A DNA stretch of 58,408 nucleotides, taken from assembly GCA_905207535.1 (NCBI GenBank), contig CAJLLX010000002.1, forward strand, positions 1 through 58,408, written 5' to 3'. This document shows positions 15,814-24,224 of this stretch, piece by piece. The notes under the pieces were generated by a model. That model was not told the origin of the DNA and did no database searches. It saw only the letters and a program-made list of their open reading frames with translations. Both the position numbers and the translations under genes were made by a program. The stretch's first letter is position 1. Every line of letters starts with the position of its first letter. The DNA comes from an uncultured Muribaculaceae bacterium. Its GTDB lineage: Bacteria; Bacteroidota; Bacteroidia; Bacteroidales; Muribaculaceae.

Positions 15814-18170
15814 AGTATTACGAAACGTGCGTATTTGAGCATGAGGGTGCGCTGGGCCACATTGTCGAAGAGCACCGTGATCTTGGCGCCTGTGGGGTCG
15901 GCGTGGACTGCCACAATCTTCCCCTTGCCGAAGCGCTCGTGCATGATCTGCTGCCCCTCGCTCACCTCGCCTACGGTGTGCACCCTGAAATCGCCCGAAG
16001 GGGGCATGGGAGCGGCCTTTGCGGGCTGAGAGGAAGCCGATGCCGCAGCGCGCTGCGACCATCGCTCCGACGCATGGCCGGCGGGATGTGCCGACGATGA
16101 GGAGGCGGAATTGAACGAGCTGATGACCGACGGACTGTGGAACGACGAGCGGTACGACCCGTAGGGGTCGGCGCCCCCGTAGGCCGGTCCGATGTCGGTG
16201 CCCTGCATCAGGCGCAGGTATTTCGGATCGATATCGTGGAGAAATCGCGACGGCTGGCAGAGCTTGGTTTGGCCGTTGCGAAATCTCGAAGAGGCATAAG
16301 AGATCATGCAGAACCGGCGTGCGCGTGTGATGGCCACATAGAGCAGACGGCGCTCCTCCTCGATGGCCGCGAGCGAGTCGGAAGCCATGGATGAGGGGAA
16401 CAGCTCCTCCTCCACACCTACGACAATCACATTGTTGAACTCCAGACCCTTAGCGGCGTGGACCGTCATGAGCGTCACACGCTGCTCGGAGGTGTCCTTC
16501 TCGTCCTGGTCGGTGGCGAGCGATACCTCGGCGAGGAAGTTGACCATCCCCGTGCGGTCGGCCTCGCCGCTCTCGTTGCGTTCGTCCACAAAGTCGCGCA
16601 CGTTCGAGAGGATCTCCTGGAGGTTCTCCTGCTTGGAGATGCTCTCGGGAGTGTTGTCGGTGATGAGCGAGGAGAGTAGTTTGGTGGCTCCGATGATGGA
16701 GGTGGCGAGGGTGTAGGCGTCGGCGCCTCCGCTGTCGGCGTCGACAAACTGCTGTATGAGCTCCTGGAACCCCTCGAGCTTGCGCAGGGTGCCGGCGTTG
16801 ACATTGAGGAAGTAGCGCTGCGGGTCGCAGATCACCTCCCATATGCTCACATTGCCCGCGATGGCCGCCGACACCAGCTTCTGCACCGTGGTGTCGCCTA
16901 TGCCTCGGGCGGGATAATTGATGACTCGGCGCAGGGCCTCGTCGTCTTTGGGATTGGTGGCCAGGCGGAAGTAGGCGATGGCATCCTTCACCTCCTTGCG
17001 CTGGTAGAAGCTGAGGCCGCCGTAGATGCGGTAGGAGATGTTGCGCTTGCGCAGCGACTCCTCCAGGCGGCGGCTCTGGGCGTTGGTGCGGTAAAGGATG
17101 GCAAACTCCTCCAGGCTGTCGTGGGTCTCGCGCTGCAGCCGGGCTATGCGGTTGGCCACGATGTAGGCCTCCTCGAAGTCGGTGGAGCTGTTGATCACCT
17201 CTATGCGCTGTCCGGGCTCGTTTTTCGAGAACACCTCCTTGCGTATCTGGTCGCGGTTTTTTGCGATGAGCGAGTTGGCGGCGCTGACTATGTTTTGCGT
17301 CGAGCGGTAGTTCTGCTCCAGCTTGAAGATGCGCAGGTTGGGATACCCCTTTTTGAGGTTCAGGATATTGCGGATGGAGGCGCCGCGGAAGGAGTAGATG
17401 CTCTGTGCGTCGTCGCCCACCATGGTGAGATTGTCGCTCTCTGAGCAGAGCATGCTCACGATGTTGTGCTGGGCGAAGTTGGTGTCCTGATACTCGTCGA
17501 CAAGCACATAGCGGAAATACTCCTGCAGATGATGGAGCACGTCGGGATGGTCGCGCAGCAGCACATTGGTATAATATAGGAGGTCGTCGAAGTCCATGGC
17601 TCCGGCCAGGCGGCAGCGCCGGGCGTAGATGCGGTAGATTTCGGCCGTCAGCGGTCGCTTGGCGGCCTTGTCGGAAGCGGCGAGGTCGCGGTCCATGGCA
17701 TAGTCAGATGGGCCTATGAGCGCGTTCTTGGCCATGGAGATGGCATTCTGCACCACCGACGGCTTGTAGATCTTGTCGTCGAGCTGCATCTCCTTGATGA
17801 TGCTCTTGATGAGATTTTTGGAGTCGGCGGCGTCGTAGATGGTAAACCTCGGCGAGAATCCGATGCGGTCGGCGTAGGTGCGGAGCAGGCGTGCGAAGAT
17901 GCTGTGGAAGGTGCCCATCCACAGGCGTTGCGCGGTGTCCTCGCCCACCAGGGCCTGGATACGTTCGCGCATCTCGCGCGCGGCCTTGTTGGTGAAGGTC
18001 AGCGCCATGATGCGGAAGGGCTGGAAGCCGTGGCAGAGCAGATGCACGATCTTGTAGGTGAGCACACGCGTCTTGCCCGACCCGGCTCCGGCGATCACAA
18101 GCTGGGGCCCGCCGAGATATTCTACAGCGTCGCGTTGCTGAGGGTTGAGTTGTGCGAGATAATCCTGCAT
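15810..18170 (-). CDS. UvrD/PcrA-like superfamily 1 DNA helicase
   Basis: This ATP-dependent 3'-5' DNA helicase of 786 residues shows every SF1A motif in order: Walker A 'AGAGSGKTRVLTYKI' near residue 30, 'LTFTNKAAREMRERI' (Ia), 'VLVDEYQDTN' (II), 'VGDDAQSIYSFRGA' (III), 'LEQNYRSTQNI' (IV), 'TVHAAKGLEFNNVIVVG' (V) and 'RLLYVAITRARR' (VI). The C-terminus carries a tudor-like end ('FGKGKIVAVHADPTG') seen in PcrA/UvrD, which can contact RNA polymerase. It would work in nucleotide-excision and mismatch repair and in clearing replication conflicts. It sits 12 nt behind the DUF4250 gene. Confidence 0.95.
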   Translation of the reverse strand: MQDYLAQLNPQQRDAVEYLGGPQLVIAGAGSGKTRVLTYKIVHLLCHGFQPFRIMALTFTNKAAREMRERIQALVGEDTAQRLWMGTFHSIFARLLRTYADRIGFSPRFTIYDAADSKNLIKSIIKEMQLDDKIYKPSVVQNAISMAKNALIGPSDYAMDRDLAASDKAAKRPLTAEIYRIYARRCRLAGAMDFDDLLYYTNVLLRDHPDVLHHLQEYFRYVLVDEYQDTNFAQHNIVSMLCSESDNLTMVGDDAQSIYSFRGASIRNILNLKKGYPNLRIFKLEQNYRSTQNIVSAANSLIAKNRDQIRKEVFSKNEPGQRIEVINSSTDFEEAYIVANRIARLQRETHDSLEEFAILYRTNAQSRRLEESLRKRNISYRIYGGLSFYQRKEVKDAIAYFRLATNPKDDEALRRVINYPARGIGDTTVQKLVSAAIAGNVSIWEVICDPQRYFLNVNAGTLRKLEGFQELIQQFVDADSGGADAYTLATSIIGATKLLSSLITDNTPESISKQENLQEILSNVRDFVDERNESGEADRTGMVNFLAEVSLATDQDEKDTSEQRVTLMTVHAAKGLEFNNVIVVGVEEELFPSSMASDSLAAIEEERRLLYVAITRARRFCMISYASSRFRNGQTKLCQPSRFLHDIDPKYLRLMQGTDIGPAYGGADPYGSYRSSFHSPSVISSFNSASSSSAHPAGHASERWSQRAAASASSQPAKAAPMPPSGDFRVHTVGEVSEGQQIMHERFGKGKIVAVHADPTGAKITVLFDNVAQRTLMLKYARFVIL

Positions 18171-18182
18171 GTACTCACGGGG

Positions 18183-18368
18183 TCAGATAAATTTGTTGAG
18201 CTTACTGTCGTAGGCATAGCCTATGCCGCCGAGGCGTGCCTCAATCTCCTTGCGGGGCACATTGAGGTCGTCGCAGAGGGCGTCGAGCGAGGGGTAGAAA
18301 TCACGCAGTTTGGTATTGATTACTCCGAGGAGTATCACGGGATCGTTGGGAAGTGTATCGAAAGTCAT
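18183..18368 (-). CDS. DUF4250 domain-containing small protein
   Basis: The product has 61 residues: 'LPNDPVILLGVINTKLRDF', a helix, 'PRKEIEARLGGIGYAYD', and a short lysine-containing end. Length and pattern match DUF4250, small proteins of about 60 residues without a known function. It is the first gene after a good -7 box and probably leads the helicase-nspC-glycosyltransferase-radC operon. Confidence 0.85.
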   Translation of the reverse strand: MTFDTLPNDPVILLGVINTKLRDFYPSLDALCDDLNVPRKEIEARLGGIGYAYDSKLNKFI

Positions 18369-18391
18369 TGGCTGAAATGGATTCGTTGATG

Positions 18392-18399
18392 CAAAATTA
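18392..18399 (-). promoter_or_regulatory. -7 box of the DUF4250-helicase operon
   Basis: The minus strand reads TAATTTTG, followed by CA. It is divergent to the box at 18423-18430. The leader to the DUF4250 ATG would be about 20 nt. Confidence 0.65.
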
Positions 18400-18422
18400 C
18401 TGATTATTTGGGAAAAGTTGCG

Positions 18423-18430
18423 TAACTTTG
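18423..18430 (+). promoter_or_regulatory. -7 box of the polyprenyl synthase gene
   Basis: TAACTTTG, a perfect consensus. It shows that the in-frame TTG at 18418 lies in the promoter and is not the start. The leader to ATG 18475 is about 40 nt. Confidence 0.7.
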
Positions 18431-18474
18431 TGGTGAAATGTGCGCCCCAGGGCGCTAAAAAATGGAACGCGATT

Positions 18475-19434
18475 ATGCATGAATCAGGATACTATTCCGA
18501 CCTTGTAGAAAAAGGAATAAGCGAAATAAAGTACCCTCAGGAGCCTCAGGGACTGTTTGCACCGATCAAATACACCCTCGACGGAGGCGGCAAGCGCCTG
18601 CGTCCGGTGCTGATGCTGGCCACAGCCGACGCCTACGGCACGGACCCCGAGCGGATACTCGACCAGGCCCTGGGACTGGAGATGTTTCACAATTTCACCC
18701 TGCTCCATGACGATGTGATGGACAATGCCTCGGTGAGGCGCGGACGCCCCACGGTGCACCGCCGCTGGAACAACAGCACCGCCATCCTCTCGGGCGACGC
18801 CATGCTCACCATGGCCACACAGCTCATAGCCCGCTGCGACGGCGACAAGCTCGCCGGGGTGCTGGAGCTCTTCAACACCACCGCCATGGAGATCTACGAA
18901 GGGCAGCAGTATGACATGGACTTCGAGAGCCGCCGCGATGTCACCGTGGAGGAATATATGGAGATGATACGCCTGAAGACCTCGGTGCTTCTGGCATGTG
19001 CCTGCGGCATGGGAGCCTTGCTTGCGGGCGCTCCCGAGGAGCATCGCCGCGCCATGTACCGCTACGGCGAACTGTTGGGCCTTGCTTTCCAGCTGCAGGA
19101 CGATTATCTCGACACCTACGGAGATCCGGCTCTCTTCGGCAAGGAGATTGGCGGCGATATAGTCAACGAGAAGAAGACCTGGCTTTGGATCAATGCCATG
19201 TCCGAGCGCCGCGATCAGATGGAGCAGGTGCTGGCACGCAAACTCACCGATTATCTTAAAATAAAGGAAATCCGCGCTATATACGACGAGCTGGAGCTCG
19301 ACCGCCGCTCCCACGAACTGATAGAGCAGTATGCCCTCGACGCCGTGGAAGCCCTGAAATGGGCCGGACTTACTCCCGGCGCTGAAGCTTTCTTCGCCCG
19401 TCTGGCCTCGGGGCTGACCGGCCGAGTGAGCTGA
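18475..19434 (+). CDS. polyprenyl diphosphate synthase
   Basis: This 319-residue trans-prenyltransferase condenses isopentenyl diphosphate onto an allylic primer to make the long prenyl chain of menaquinone or a related lipid. The first Asp-rich motif is 'LLHDDVMDNASVRRG' (DDxxD at residues 79-83) and the second is 'LQDDYLD' (from 209). 'GGGKRLRPVLMLA' binds isopentenyl diphosphate. The residues before the first motif ('EMFHNFTLLH') lack the bulky pattern of short-chain enzymes, which agrees with a long product; exact chain length is not certain. Start ATG 18475 follows the promoter by about 40 nt. It is followed by tatD after 22 nt. Confidence 0.92.
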   Translation: MHESGYYSDLVEKGISEIKYPQEPQGLFAPIKYTLDGGGKRLRPVLMLATADAYGTDPERILDQALGLEMFHNFTLLHDDVMDNASVRRGRPTVHRRWNNSTAILSGDAMLTMATQLIARCDGDKLAGVLELFNTTAMEIYEGQQYDMDFESRRDVTVEEYMEMIRLKTSVLLACACGMGALLAGAPEEHRRAMYRYGELLGLAFQLQDDYLDTYGDPALFGKEIGGDIVNEKKTWLWINAMSERRDQMEQVLARKLTDYLKIKEIRAIYDELELDRRSHELIEQYALDAVEALKWAGLTPGAEAFFARLASGLTGRVS

Positions 19435-19456
19435 GCGCTGCCGCAGGGTAAAAAAG

Positions 19457-20266
19457 ATGAAAAATATGGTTTTTATAGATACACATACACATCTCAACGA
19501 CGAGATTTACGGCCGGCAGCCCGATGGCACCTTCGATGCCGCCGGGTGCGACGAGATGGTGCGCCGCGCCGTGGAGGCCGGAGTAGAGATGATGATCCTT
19601 CCCGGCACCTCGCTCGGCGAGCTCGAGGGGATGAAGGCGCTTGCAGCGCGACACCCCGACCGTCTGCGCATGTTTGCCGGGCTGCATCCCACCGAACTGA
19701 CCGACAACCCCGACGAGGCGCTGAGGATAGTGGAGCGCGAGCTCGACACCCCCGGACTGCCCTATGTCGGTGTGGGTGAGATTGGTATCGACCTGCACGA
19801 AGATTCCGAGCACCGCGAGCGGCAGATGGCGGCTTTCGACGCCCAGTGCCGCATGGCGCTCCGCCGCGGGTTGCCGATCAATATCCATTGCCGCGACGGT
19901 CTCGACGAGACTCTGGAGGTGCTGAGCGGCCTGCCCGCTGTGCCCCGCGGCGCCTTCCACTGCTTCGGCGGTTCGGCTGCCGATGTGGAGCGCATACGCC
20001 GAGTGGGCGACTTCTATTTCGGCATCAACGGCATTGTGACCTTCAAAAATTCCGGCCTTCGCGAGACCCTTCCGAGCATAGGGCTGGAGCGGATTATCCT
20101 CGAGACCGATTCGCCCTACCTCTCGCCCGTGCCTTTCCGAGGGAAGGTCAACGACAGCAGCCGCATACCGCTCATAGCGCAGACCATCGCCGACACTCTC
20201 GGCGTAAGTCTCGAAGAGGTGGCCGCGGTGACCACCGCATCGGCAAAGGAGCTGTATAGGTTGTAG
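19457..20266 (+). CDS. tatD: TatD family metal-dependent deoxyribonuclease
   Basis: This 269-residue TIM-barrel hydrolase has the TatD metal ligands: 'FIDTHTHLND' (HxH), a Glu in 'VGEIGIDLHED', His in 'INIHCRDG', His in 'GAFHCFGG' and the final Asp in 'LETDSPYLSP'. The family cleaves single-stranded DNA from the 3' end and has been linked to DNA repair. It lies 22 nt behind the polyprenyl synthase on the same transcript. ATG 19457 or the internal Met three residues later ('MVFIDTHTH') are both possible starts. Confidence 0.93.
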   Translation: MKNMVFIDTHTHLNDEIYGRQPDGTFDAAGCDEMVRRAVEAGVEMMILPGTSLGELEGMKALAARHPDRLRMFAGLHPTELTDNPDEALRIVERELDTPGLPYVGVGEIGIDLHEDSEHRERQMAAFDAQCRMALRRGLPINIHCRDGLDETLEVLSGLPAVPRGAFHCFGGSAADVERIRRVGDFYFGINGIVTFKNSGLRETLPSIGLERIILETDSPYLSPVPFRGKVNDSSRIPLIAQTIADTLGVSLEEVAAVTTASAKELYRL

Positions 20267-20562
20267 CATTGTTAACATTTGTTAGCACTTCGATGGCCTA
20301 TATCCGGCGCACAGGCCCCGGAGGTGACGTTATGAAAGTGCGCAGAGGGGCTTTTGGGAAGAAGACGGTACAAAATGTGGCCTCTCCGGCATATGGGGCG
20401 CAGAAGCCCGTTTAAAAAAAATTCACACTGCAATTTATTGGAAATTACGTAACTTTGTAGTGTTGGACAAAAGGGGTTTTCAGGGACGTCCCGAGCGCAA
20501 AAGTGCGCCGGCCAAGCTGTTGGAAAATATATTATAACTCATAGAAATATCTATTTAAATTT
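20267..20562 (+). promoter_or_regulatory. pfp upstream region with -7 box
   Basis: No gene is seen in these 296 bases. TAACTTTG at 20450-20457 is a perfect -7 box and would give a leader of about 100 nt. No stable long hairpin or riboswitch-like fold stands out. Confidence 0.6.
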
Positions 20563-22212
20563 ATGAAGAAGAGCGCTTTGCAGAAAGCCCGTGCGGCTTA
20601 TCAGCCCAAGTTGCCTATCGTTCTCACCGGCGCTGTGCGTGCCGTAGAGGGTCATGCTACCAATTCTGTAGCCGACCAGGAGGAGATCAAAAAACTTTTC
20701 CCCAACACCTACGGTCTTCCCGAACTGAAATTCGAGAAGAACCCCACTCCCGGTGCATCGAAGCCTATCAATGTAGGCGTGATCCTCTCGGGTGGCCAGG
20801 CTCCCGGCGGTCACAATGTGATCTGCGGCCTGTTTGACGGTCTGAAGAAAATCCACCGCGACAGCCGTCTCTACGGCTTCCTCATGGGCCCCGGTGGCTT
20901 CGTTGACCACAACTACATGGAGCTGACAGCTGAATATATCAACGACTACCGCAACACCGGAGGTTTCGACATCATCGGTTCGGGCCGTACGAAGCTGGAG
21001 ACCAAAGAGCAGTTCGACAAGGGTCTCGAAATCCTCAAAGAGCTCAACATCAGCGCTCTCGTGATCATCGGCGGCGACGACTCCAACACCAATGCCGCAG
21101 TGCTCGCCGAATACTACAAGAGCATCAACGCCGGTGTGCAGGTGCTCGGCTGCCCCAAGACCATCGACGGTGACCTCAAGAACGAAGTGATCGAGACCTC
21201 CTTCGGTTTTGACACCGCTACCAAGGTTTACTCCGAGGTGATCGGCAACATCCAGCGCGACTGCAACTCCGCTAAGAAATACTACCACTTCATCAAACTG
21301 ATGGGCCGCTCGGCCAGCCATATCGCTCTGGAGTGCGCACTTCAGTGCCAGCCCAATGTCTGCATCATCTCCGAGGAGGTTGAGGCCAAGGATATGACCC
21401 TCGACCAGGTTGTGGACTACATCGCCAACATCGTGGCAGAGCGCGCCAAGGCCGGCAACAACTTCGGCACCGTGCTCATCCCCGAGGGTCTGATCGAGTT
21501 CATCCCCGCAGTGAAGCGCCTCATCGCCGAGCTCAACGACCTTCTGGCCAAGAACGCTGCCGAGTTCGCAGCCGTTGCCGAGGCCGATCAGCGCGCATAC
21601 ATCATCAACCATCTGTCGGCTGAGAATGCAGCCGTCTACGAGTCGCTCCCCGAGGGCGTGGCCCGTCAGCTGAGCCTCGACCGCGACCCCCACGGCAACG
21701 TGCAGGTTTCGCTCATCGAGACCGAGAAGCTGCTCTCCGAGATGGTGGGCAAGCGCCTGGCCAAGATGCATGCCGAGGGCAAATACGACGGCAAGTTCGC
21801 CGCTCAGCACCACTTCTTCGGTTACGAAGGCCGCTGCGCCGATCCGTCGAACTTCGACGCCGACTACTGCTACGCTCTGGGCTACAACGCCGCTTGCCTC
21901 ATCCGCAGCGGAGTGACAGGCTACATGTCGTCGGTTCGCAACCTCACCAAGCCCGCAGTGCAGTGGGTAGCCGGCGGTATTCCTATCACCATGATGATGA
22001 ACATGGAGCGCCGCAACGGTAAGATGAAGCCCGTTATCCAGAAGGCTCTCGTGAACCTCGAGGGTGCACCCTTCCAGAAGTTCGCCTCCAAGCGCGACGA
22101 GTGGGCATTCAACACCTGCTACATCTACCCGGGTCCCATCCAGTACTTCGGCCCGACAGAGGTTTGCGACCAGCCCACAATGACACTGAAATACGAGCAT
22201 CAGGGCAAGTAA
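20563..22212 (+). CDS. pfp: diphosphate--fructose-6-phosphate 1-phosphotransferase
   Basis: This glycolytic enzyme phosphorylates fructose 6-phosphate with pyrophosphate instead of ATP, reversibly. Its 549 residues match the long PPi-PFK class. Specificity can be read directly: 'GGDDSN' (residues 170-175) has Asp where ATP enzymes have Gly, and 'PKTIDGD' (198-204) has Lys where ATP enzymes have Gly. These are the two residues known to favour PPi over ATP. 'MGRSASHIALECALQ' follows as in the family. It is monocistronic, with its own promoter and strong terminator. A membrane pyrophosphatase encoded at 39.6 kb draws on the same PPi pool. Confidence 0.96.
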   Translation: MKKSALQKARAAYQPKLPIVLTGAVRAVEGHATNSVADQEEIKKLFPNTYGLPELKFEKNPTPGASKPINVGVILSGGQAPGGHNVICGLFDGLKKIHRDSRLYGFLMGPGGFVDHNYMELTAEYINDYRNTGGFDIIGSGRTKLETKEQFDKGLEILKELNISALVIIGGDDSNTNAAVLAEYYKSINAGVQVLGCPKTIDGDLKNEVIETSFGFDTATKVYSEVIGNIQRDCNSAKKYYHFIKLMGRSASHIALECALQCQPNVCIISEEVEAKDMTLDQVVDYIANIVAERAKAGNNFGTVLIPEGLIEFIPAVKRLIAELNDLLAKNAAEFAAVAEADQRAYIINHLSAENAAVYESLPEGVARQLSLDRDPHGNVQVSLIETEKLLSEMVGKRLAKMHAEGKYDGKFAAQHHFFGYEGRCADPSNFDADYCYALGYNAACLIRSGVTGYMSSVRNLTKPAVQWVAGGIPITMMMNMERRNGKMKPVIQKALVNLEGAPFQKFASKRDEWAFNTCYIYPGPIQYFGPTEVCDQPTMTLKYEHQGK

Positions 22213-22266
22213 TCGCCGCCACCTTCCGGTGACAGCGTCCGCCCCTTACGCAGATATATGAATATG

Positions 22267-22300
22267 GCATGCTTCCCGCTTCGGGAGGCATGCTTTTTTT
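22267..22300 (+). terminator. Rho-independent terminator of pfp
   Basis: GCATGCTTCCCG (22267-22278), loop CTT, CGGGAGGCATGC (22282-22293): a 12-bp stem with one G-T pair, followed by seven T (22294-22300). It excludes a start of the next gene at 22258. Confidence 0.95.
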
Positions 22301-22334
22301 GGGCGGGAGGTTTGTGGGGGTGGCGGGAAAAGGG

Positions 22335-22342
22335 TATATTTG
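22335..22342 (+). promoter_or_regulatory. -7 box abutting the next start codon
   Basis: TATATTTG is a perfect consensus. Its last base is only 6 nt before ATG 22348, so the mRNA would begin at or next to that codon. Confidence 0.7.
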
Positions 22343-22347
22343 TGGAA

Positions 22348-23442
22348 ATGAACGAAATGAAAGGAAAATCGGGCATATTGGCGGCGCTGGCGGCCTGTCT
22401 ACTGGCGGGAAGCATCGCCGGGAGCAATCTCGCGGCCGAAAGCCGCGAGACGGTGGCCCCGGAGCTGTCCGGAAAAGCGGGAAGGGAGCTCACGGCGGCG
22501 ATAGGGGAGCACTTCGCGCCTGTGAGGTATGTCACCGAGTATGACGGGGAGCATGGACTGTGGGAAACACTGAAGGTTACCGACGGCAATGAGGCGGCGA
22601 CGGGGTATGTCAATCGTTTTTCCGACGAGGAGATAGCATATGGGGTCAATGGGGGAGCGCCGCGCAATATGGAGCTGCTGCCGGTGGCGCCGGCGCGATG
22701 GTGGCGCGGCACGTCTGACAATTACAACCGCGTGGAGAAGGATCTGCTCATCCTCTTCGTGGCTCCTTCGGGGACGACGGTAAAGCGTGCATACGCCTTC
22801 CCGGGTGAGGCGGATGCCGAACCCGAAGCCGGGGAGCGCTGGAGCATCGGGCAGGGGAGCGTGGGTGGTACACGCATCACACTCTGGGAGCCGCCCGAGG
22901 AGCTTAAGGGCGATGTGGCGCGCGTCATGATGTACGTGGCCGCAGTCTACGGCAGCGGCATCCGGCGGTTTGACCTCGACGGAGGCGCGGTGTGGGCCGA
23001 TGAGCCGGCCGACTGCTTCACCGGCGCCTATGCGTCGCAGCTGATGGTGTGGCACCGAATGGACCCTCCATCGGAGTATGAGCGGCAGCGCAACAGCGTG
23101 CTCGGCTCGCTGCAGGGCAATGAAAATCCGTTTGTCACATATCCCGACCTCGCGGAGTATCTTTGGGGCCAGCATGCCGGGGAGGTCTACGGCCCGGGGA
23201 GCGAACCCGATCCGACACCCGGCGGGGAGACTGACACGCGTCCGCTCCGCGCCGTCTACAGCCTCACGGATGCGTGCATCAATCTGCGATCTCCCTATGT
23301 GCCGGAAGATGCCGTGTGGAGCGTGGACGGACGACGCGTGGAGGGCCTCCGGCTCGTGCCGGCCGAGCTTGGCGCCGGGGTGCATGAACTGAAATTTGAA
23401 TCGCCCGAATGTACGGGAGCTGTGAAAATAGAGGTGAAATGA
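22348..23442 (+). CDS. secreted endonuclease I-like protein with degenerate active site
   Basis: This 364-residue exported protein has signal core 'ILAALAACLLAGSIAGS'. Its second half matches the bacterial endonuclease I (EndA/Vvn-type, PF04231) scaffold: 'LKGDVARVMMYVAAVYG', then 'LMVWHRMDPPSEYERQRN' (from residue 233), 'GNENPFV' and 'LAEYLWG'. The catalytic N(R)EH segment appears as 'RNMELLP' (near 106-112), with Leu in place of the His. The metal-binding block usually like DLxHLxP reads 'DLLILFVAP' (132-140). It is therefore probably a non-catalytic relative. A Pro-rich linker leads to about 65 residues of beta structure. Start 22348, or ATG 22357, which lacks the first three residues. An ATGA overlap couples it to the lipoprotein gene. 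Confidence 0.78.
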   Translation: MNEMKGKSGILAALAACLLAGSIAGSNLAAESRETVAPELSGKAGRELTAAIGEHFAPVRYVTEYDGEHGLWETLKVTDGNEAATGYVNRFSDEEIAYGVNGGAPRNMELLPVAPARWWRGTSDNYNRVEKDLLILFVAPSGTTVKRAYAFPGEADAEPEAGERWSIGQGSVGGTRITLWEPPEELKGDVARVMMYVAAVYGSGIRRFDLDGGAVWADEPADCFTGAYASQLMVWHRMDPPSEYERQRNSVLGSLQGNENPFVTYPDLAEYLWGQHAGEVYGPGSEPDPTPGGETDTRPLRAVYSLTDACINLRSPYVPEDAVWSVDGRRVEGLRLVPAELGAGVHELKFESPECTGAVKIEVK

Positions 23443-24128
23443 GACAGGCGGCATTGATAACGATACTGGCTCTCCTCTGCCTCGTGCAGAGCGGATGCAG
23501 TGATAGCAAAGATGAGCCGCGGCGCACGTCGCGCCCCTGGATTGAGGCTACGTATGTGGAAGTGCCGCTCGGCGGCGAAGCCTCTGTGGAGGTGCACGAC
23601 GCCGGGGAGGTGGAGGTGGCGTCGGCTCCCGACTGCGTGGAGGCCCGCGCCGAGGGCTCACTGCTGATATTTTTTGGAAAAGCAGTGGGGAAAGGCGATG
23701 TGACGGTGCGCGCCGACGGGCAGACGATGCAGATTGTGGCCGAGGTGAAGGACCTCGGACCCCTCCCTCAGCGCTATCCCGCCGATGCTGACGAGCAGAC
23801 GGCCGACAAGGCTGTGCGTTGCAGCGTGGGGACGGTGACGATGGCCTACGACACCCCCGGAAACATGTTTATGCAGTCGCGCGACGGCAAGCAGCTGACA
23901 GCAGTGTCGCTTGTCACCGGCATGCAGGTGCGGTTTGCCTTCAGCCGCAGTGTCCGGGAATATGAGGCCGTGCAATTGCCGCTGGAGATCGCCGATGCCG
24001 CGGTGGAAGTCGGCGGCGAGAAAATTGAGACCGAATATGTGGCGCTGATGCGCCGGGAGGAGGGGAAAGTGTGGCTTCTGGCCATGCAGAGCGGCGGCAG
24101 GGAGGTGTGGATGGTGGCCGGTCGCTGA
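23439..24128 (+). CDS. lipoprotein of unknown function, coupled to the endonuclease-like gene
   Basis: This 229-residue lipoprotein has signal 'MRQAALITILALLCLVQSGC' and acylated Cys20. After a charged linker it looks all-beta: 'IEATYVEVPLGGEASVEVHD' and 'GKGDVTVRADGQTMQIVAEV' resemble a bacterial Ig-like or BIG2-type domain, then come about 120 residues I do not recognise. The start overlaps the previous stop as ATGA (23439-23442), so translation is coupled and the two products probably act together at the envelope. An earlier in-frame start at 23409 is rejected because it lacks a signal peptide at the N-terminus. Confidence 0.7.
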   Translation: MRQAALITILALLCLVQSGCSDSKDEPRRTSRPWIEATYVEVPLGGEASVEVHDAGEVEVASAPDCVEARAEGSLLIFFGKAVGKGDVTVRADGQTMQIVAEVKDLGPLPQRYPADADEQTADKAVRCSVGTVTMAYDTPGNMFMQSRDGKQLTAVSLVTGMQVRFAFSRSVREYEAVQLPLEIADAAVEVGGEKIETEYVALMRREEGKVWLLAMQSGGREVWMVAGR

Positions 24129-24134
24129 CGCCGC

Positions 24135-24165
24135 TTGCACCTTTGCCGCGTGTTGATTACCTTTG
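24135..24165 (+). promoter_or_regulatory. promoter of rsmG
   Basis: TTG at 24135-24137 and TACCTTTG at 24158-24165 are separated by exactly 20 nt. The TTG would be the first in-frame start codon of the rsmG frame, so translation must begin further down. Confidence 0.85.
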
Positions 24166-24224
24166 CATATCCAATGAGCCGCAGGCCCCGCAGTGCGCCC
24201 GGCTATGATATAAAACTGACGAAA

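Noticed and set aside
22258..22347. Start of the endonuclease-like gene at ATG 22258
   Set aside because: It lies before the pfp terminator hairpin and upstream of the -7 box at 22335-22342.
23230..23442. Type IX secretion C-terminal domain on the endonuclease-like protein
   Set aside because: 'WSVDGRRVEGLRLVPAELG' is reminiscent of such tails, but the conserved end blocks are too weak to call.
24135..24224. Earlier in-frame start codons of rsmG
   Set aside because: The TTG at 24135 is the -33 element and family proteins start near 24225. ATG 24174 is kept only as an alternative.
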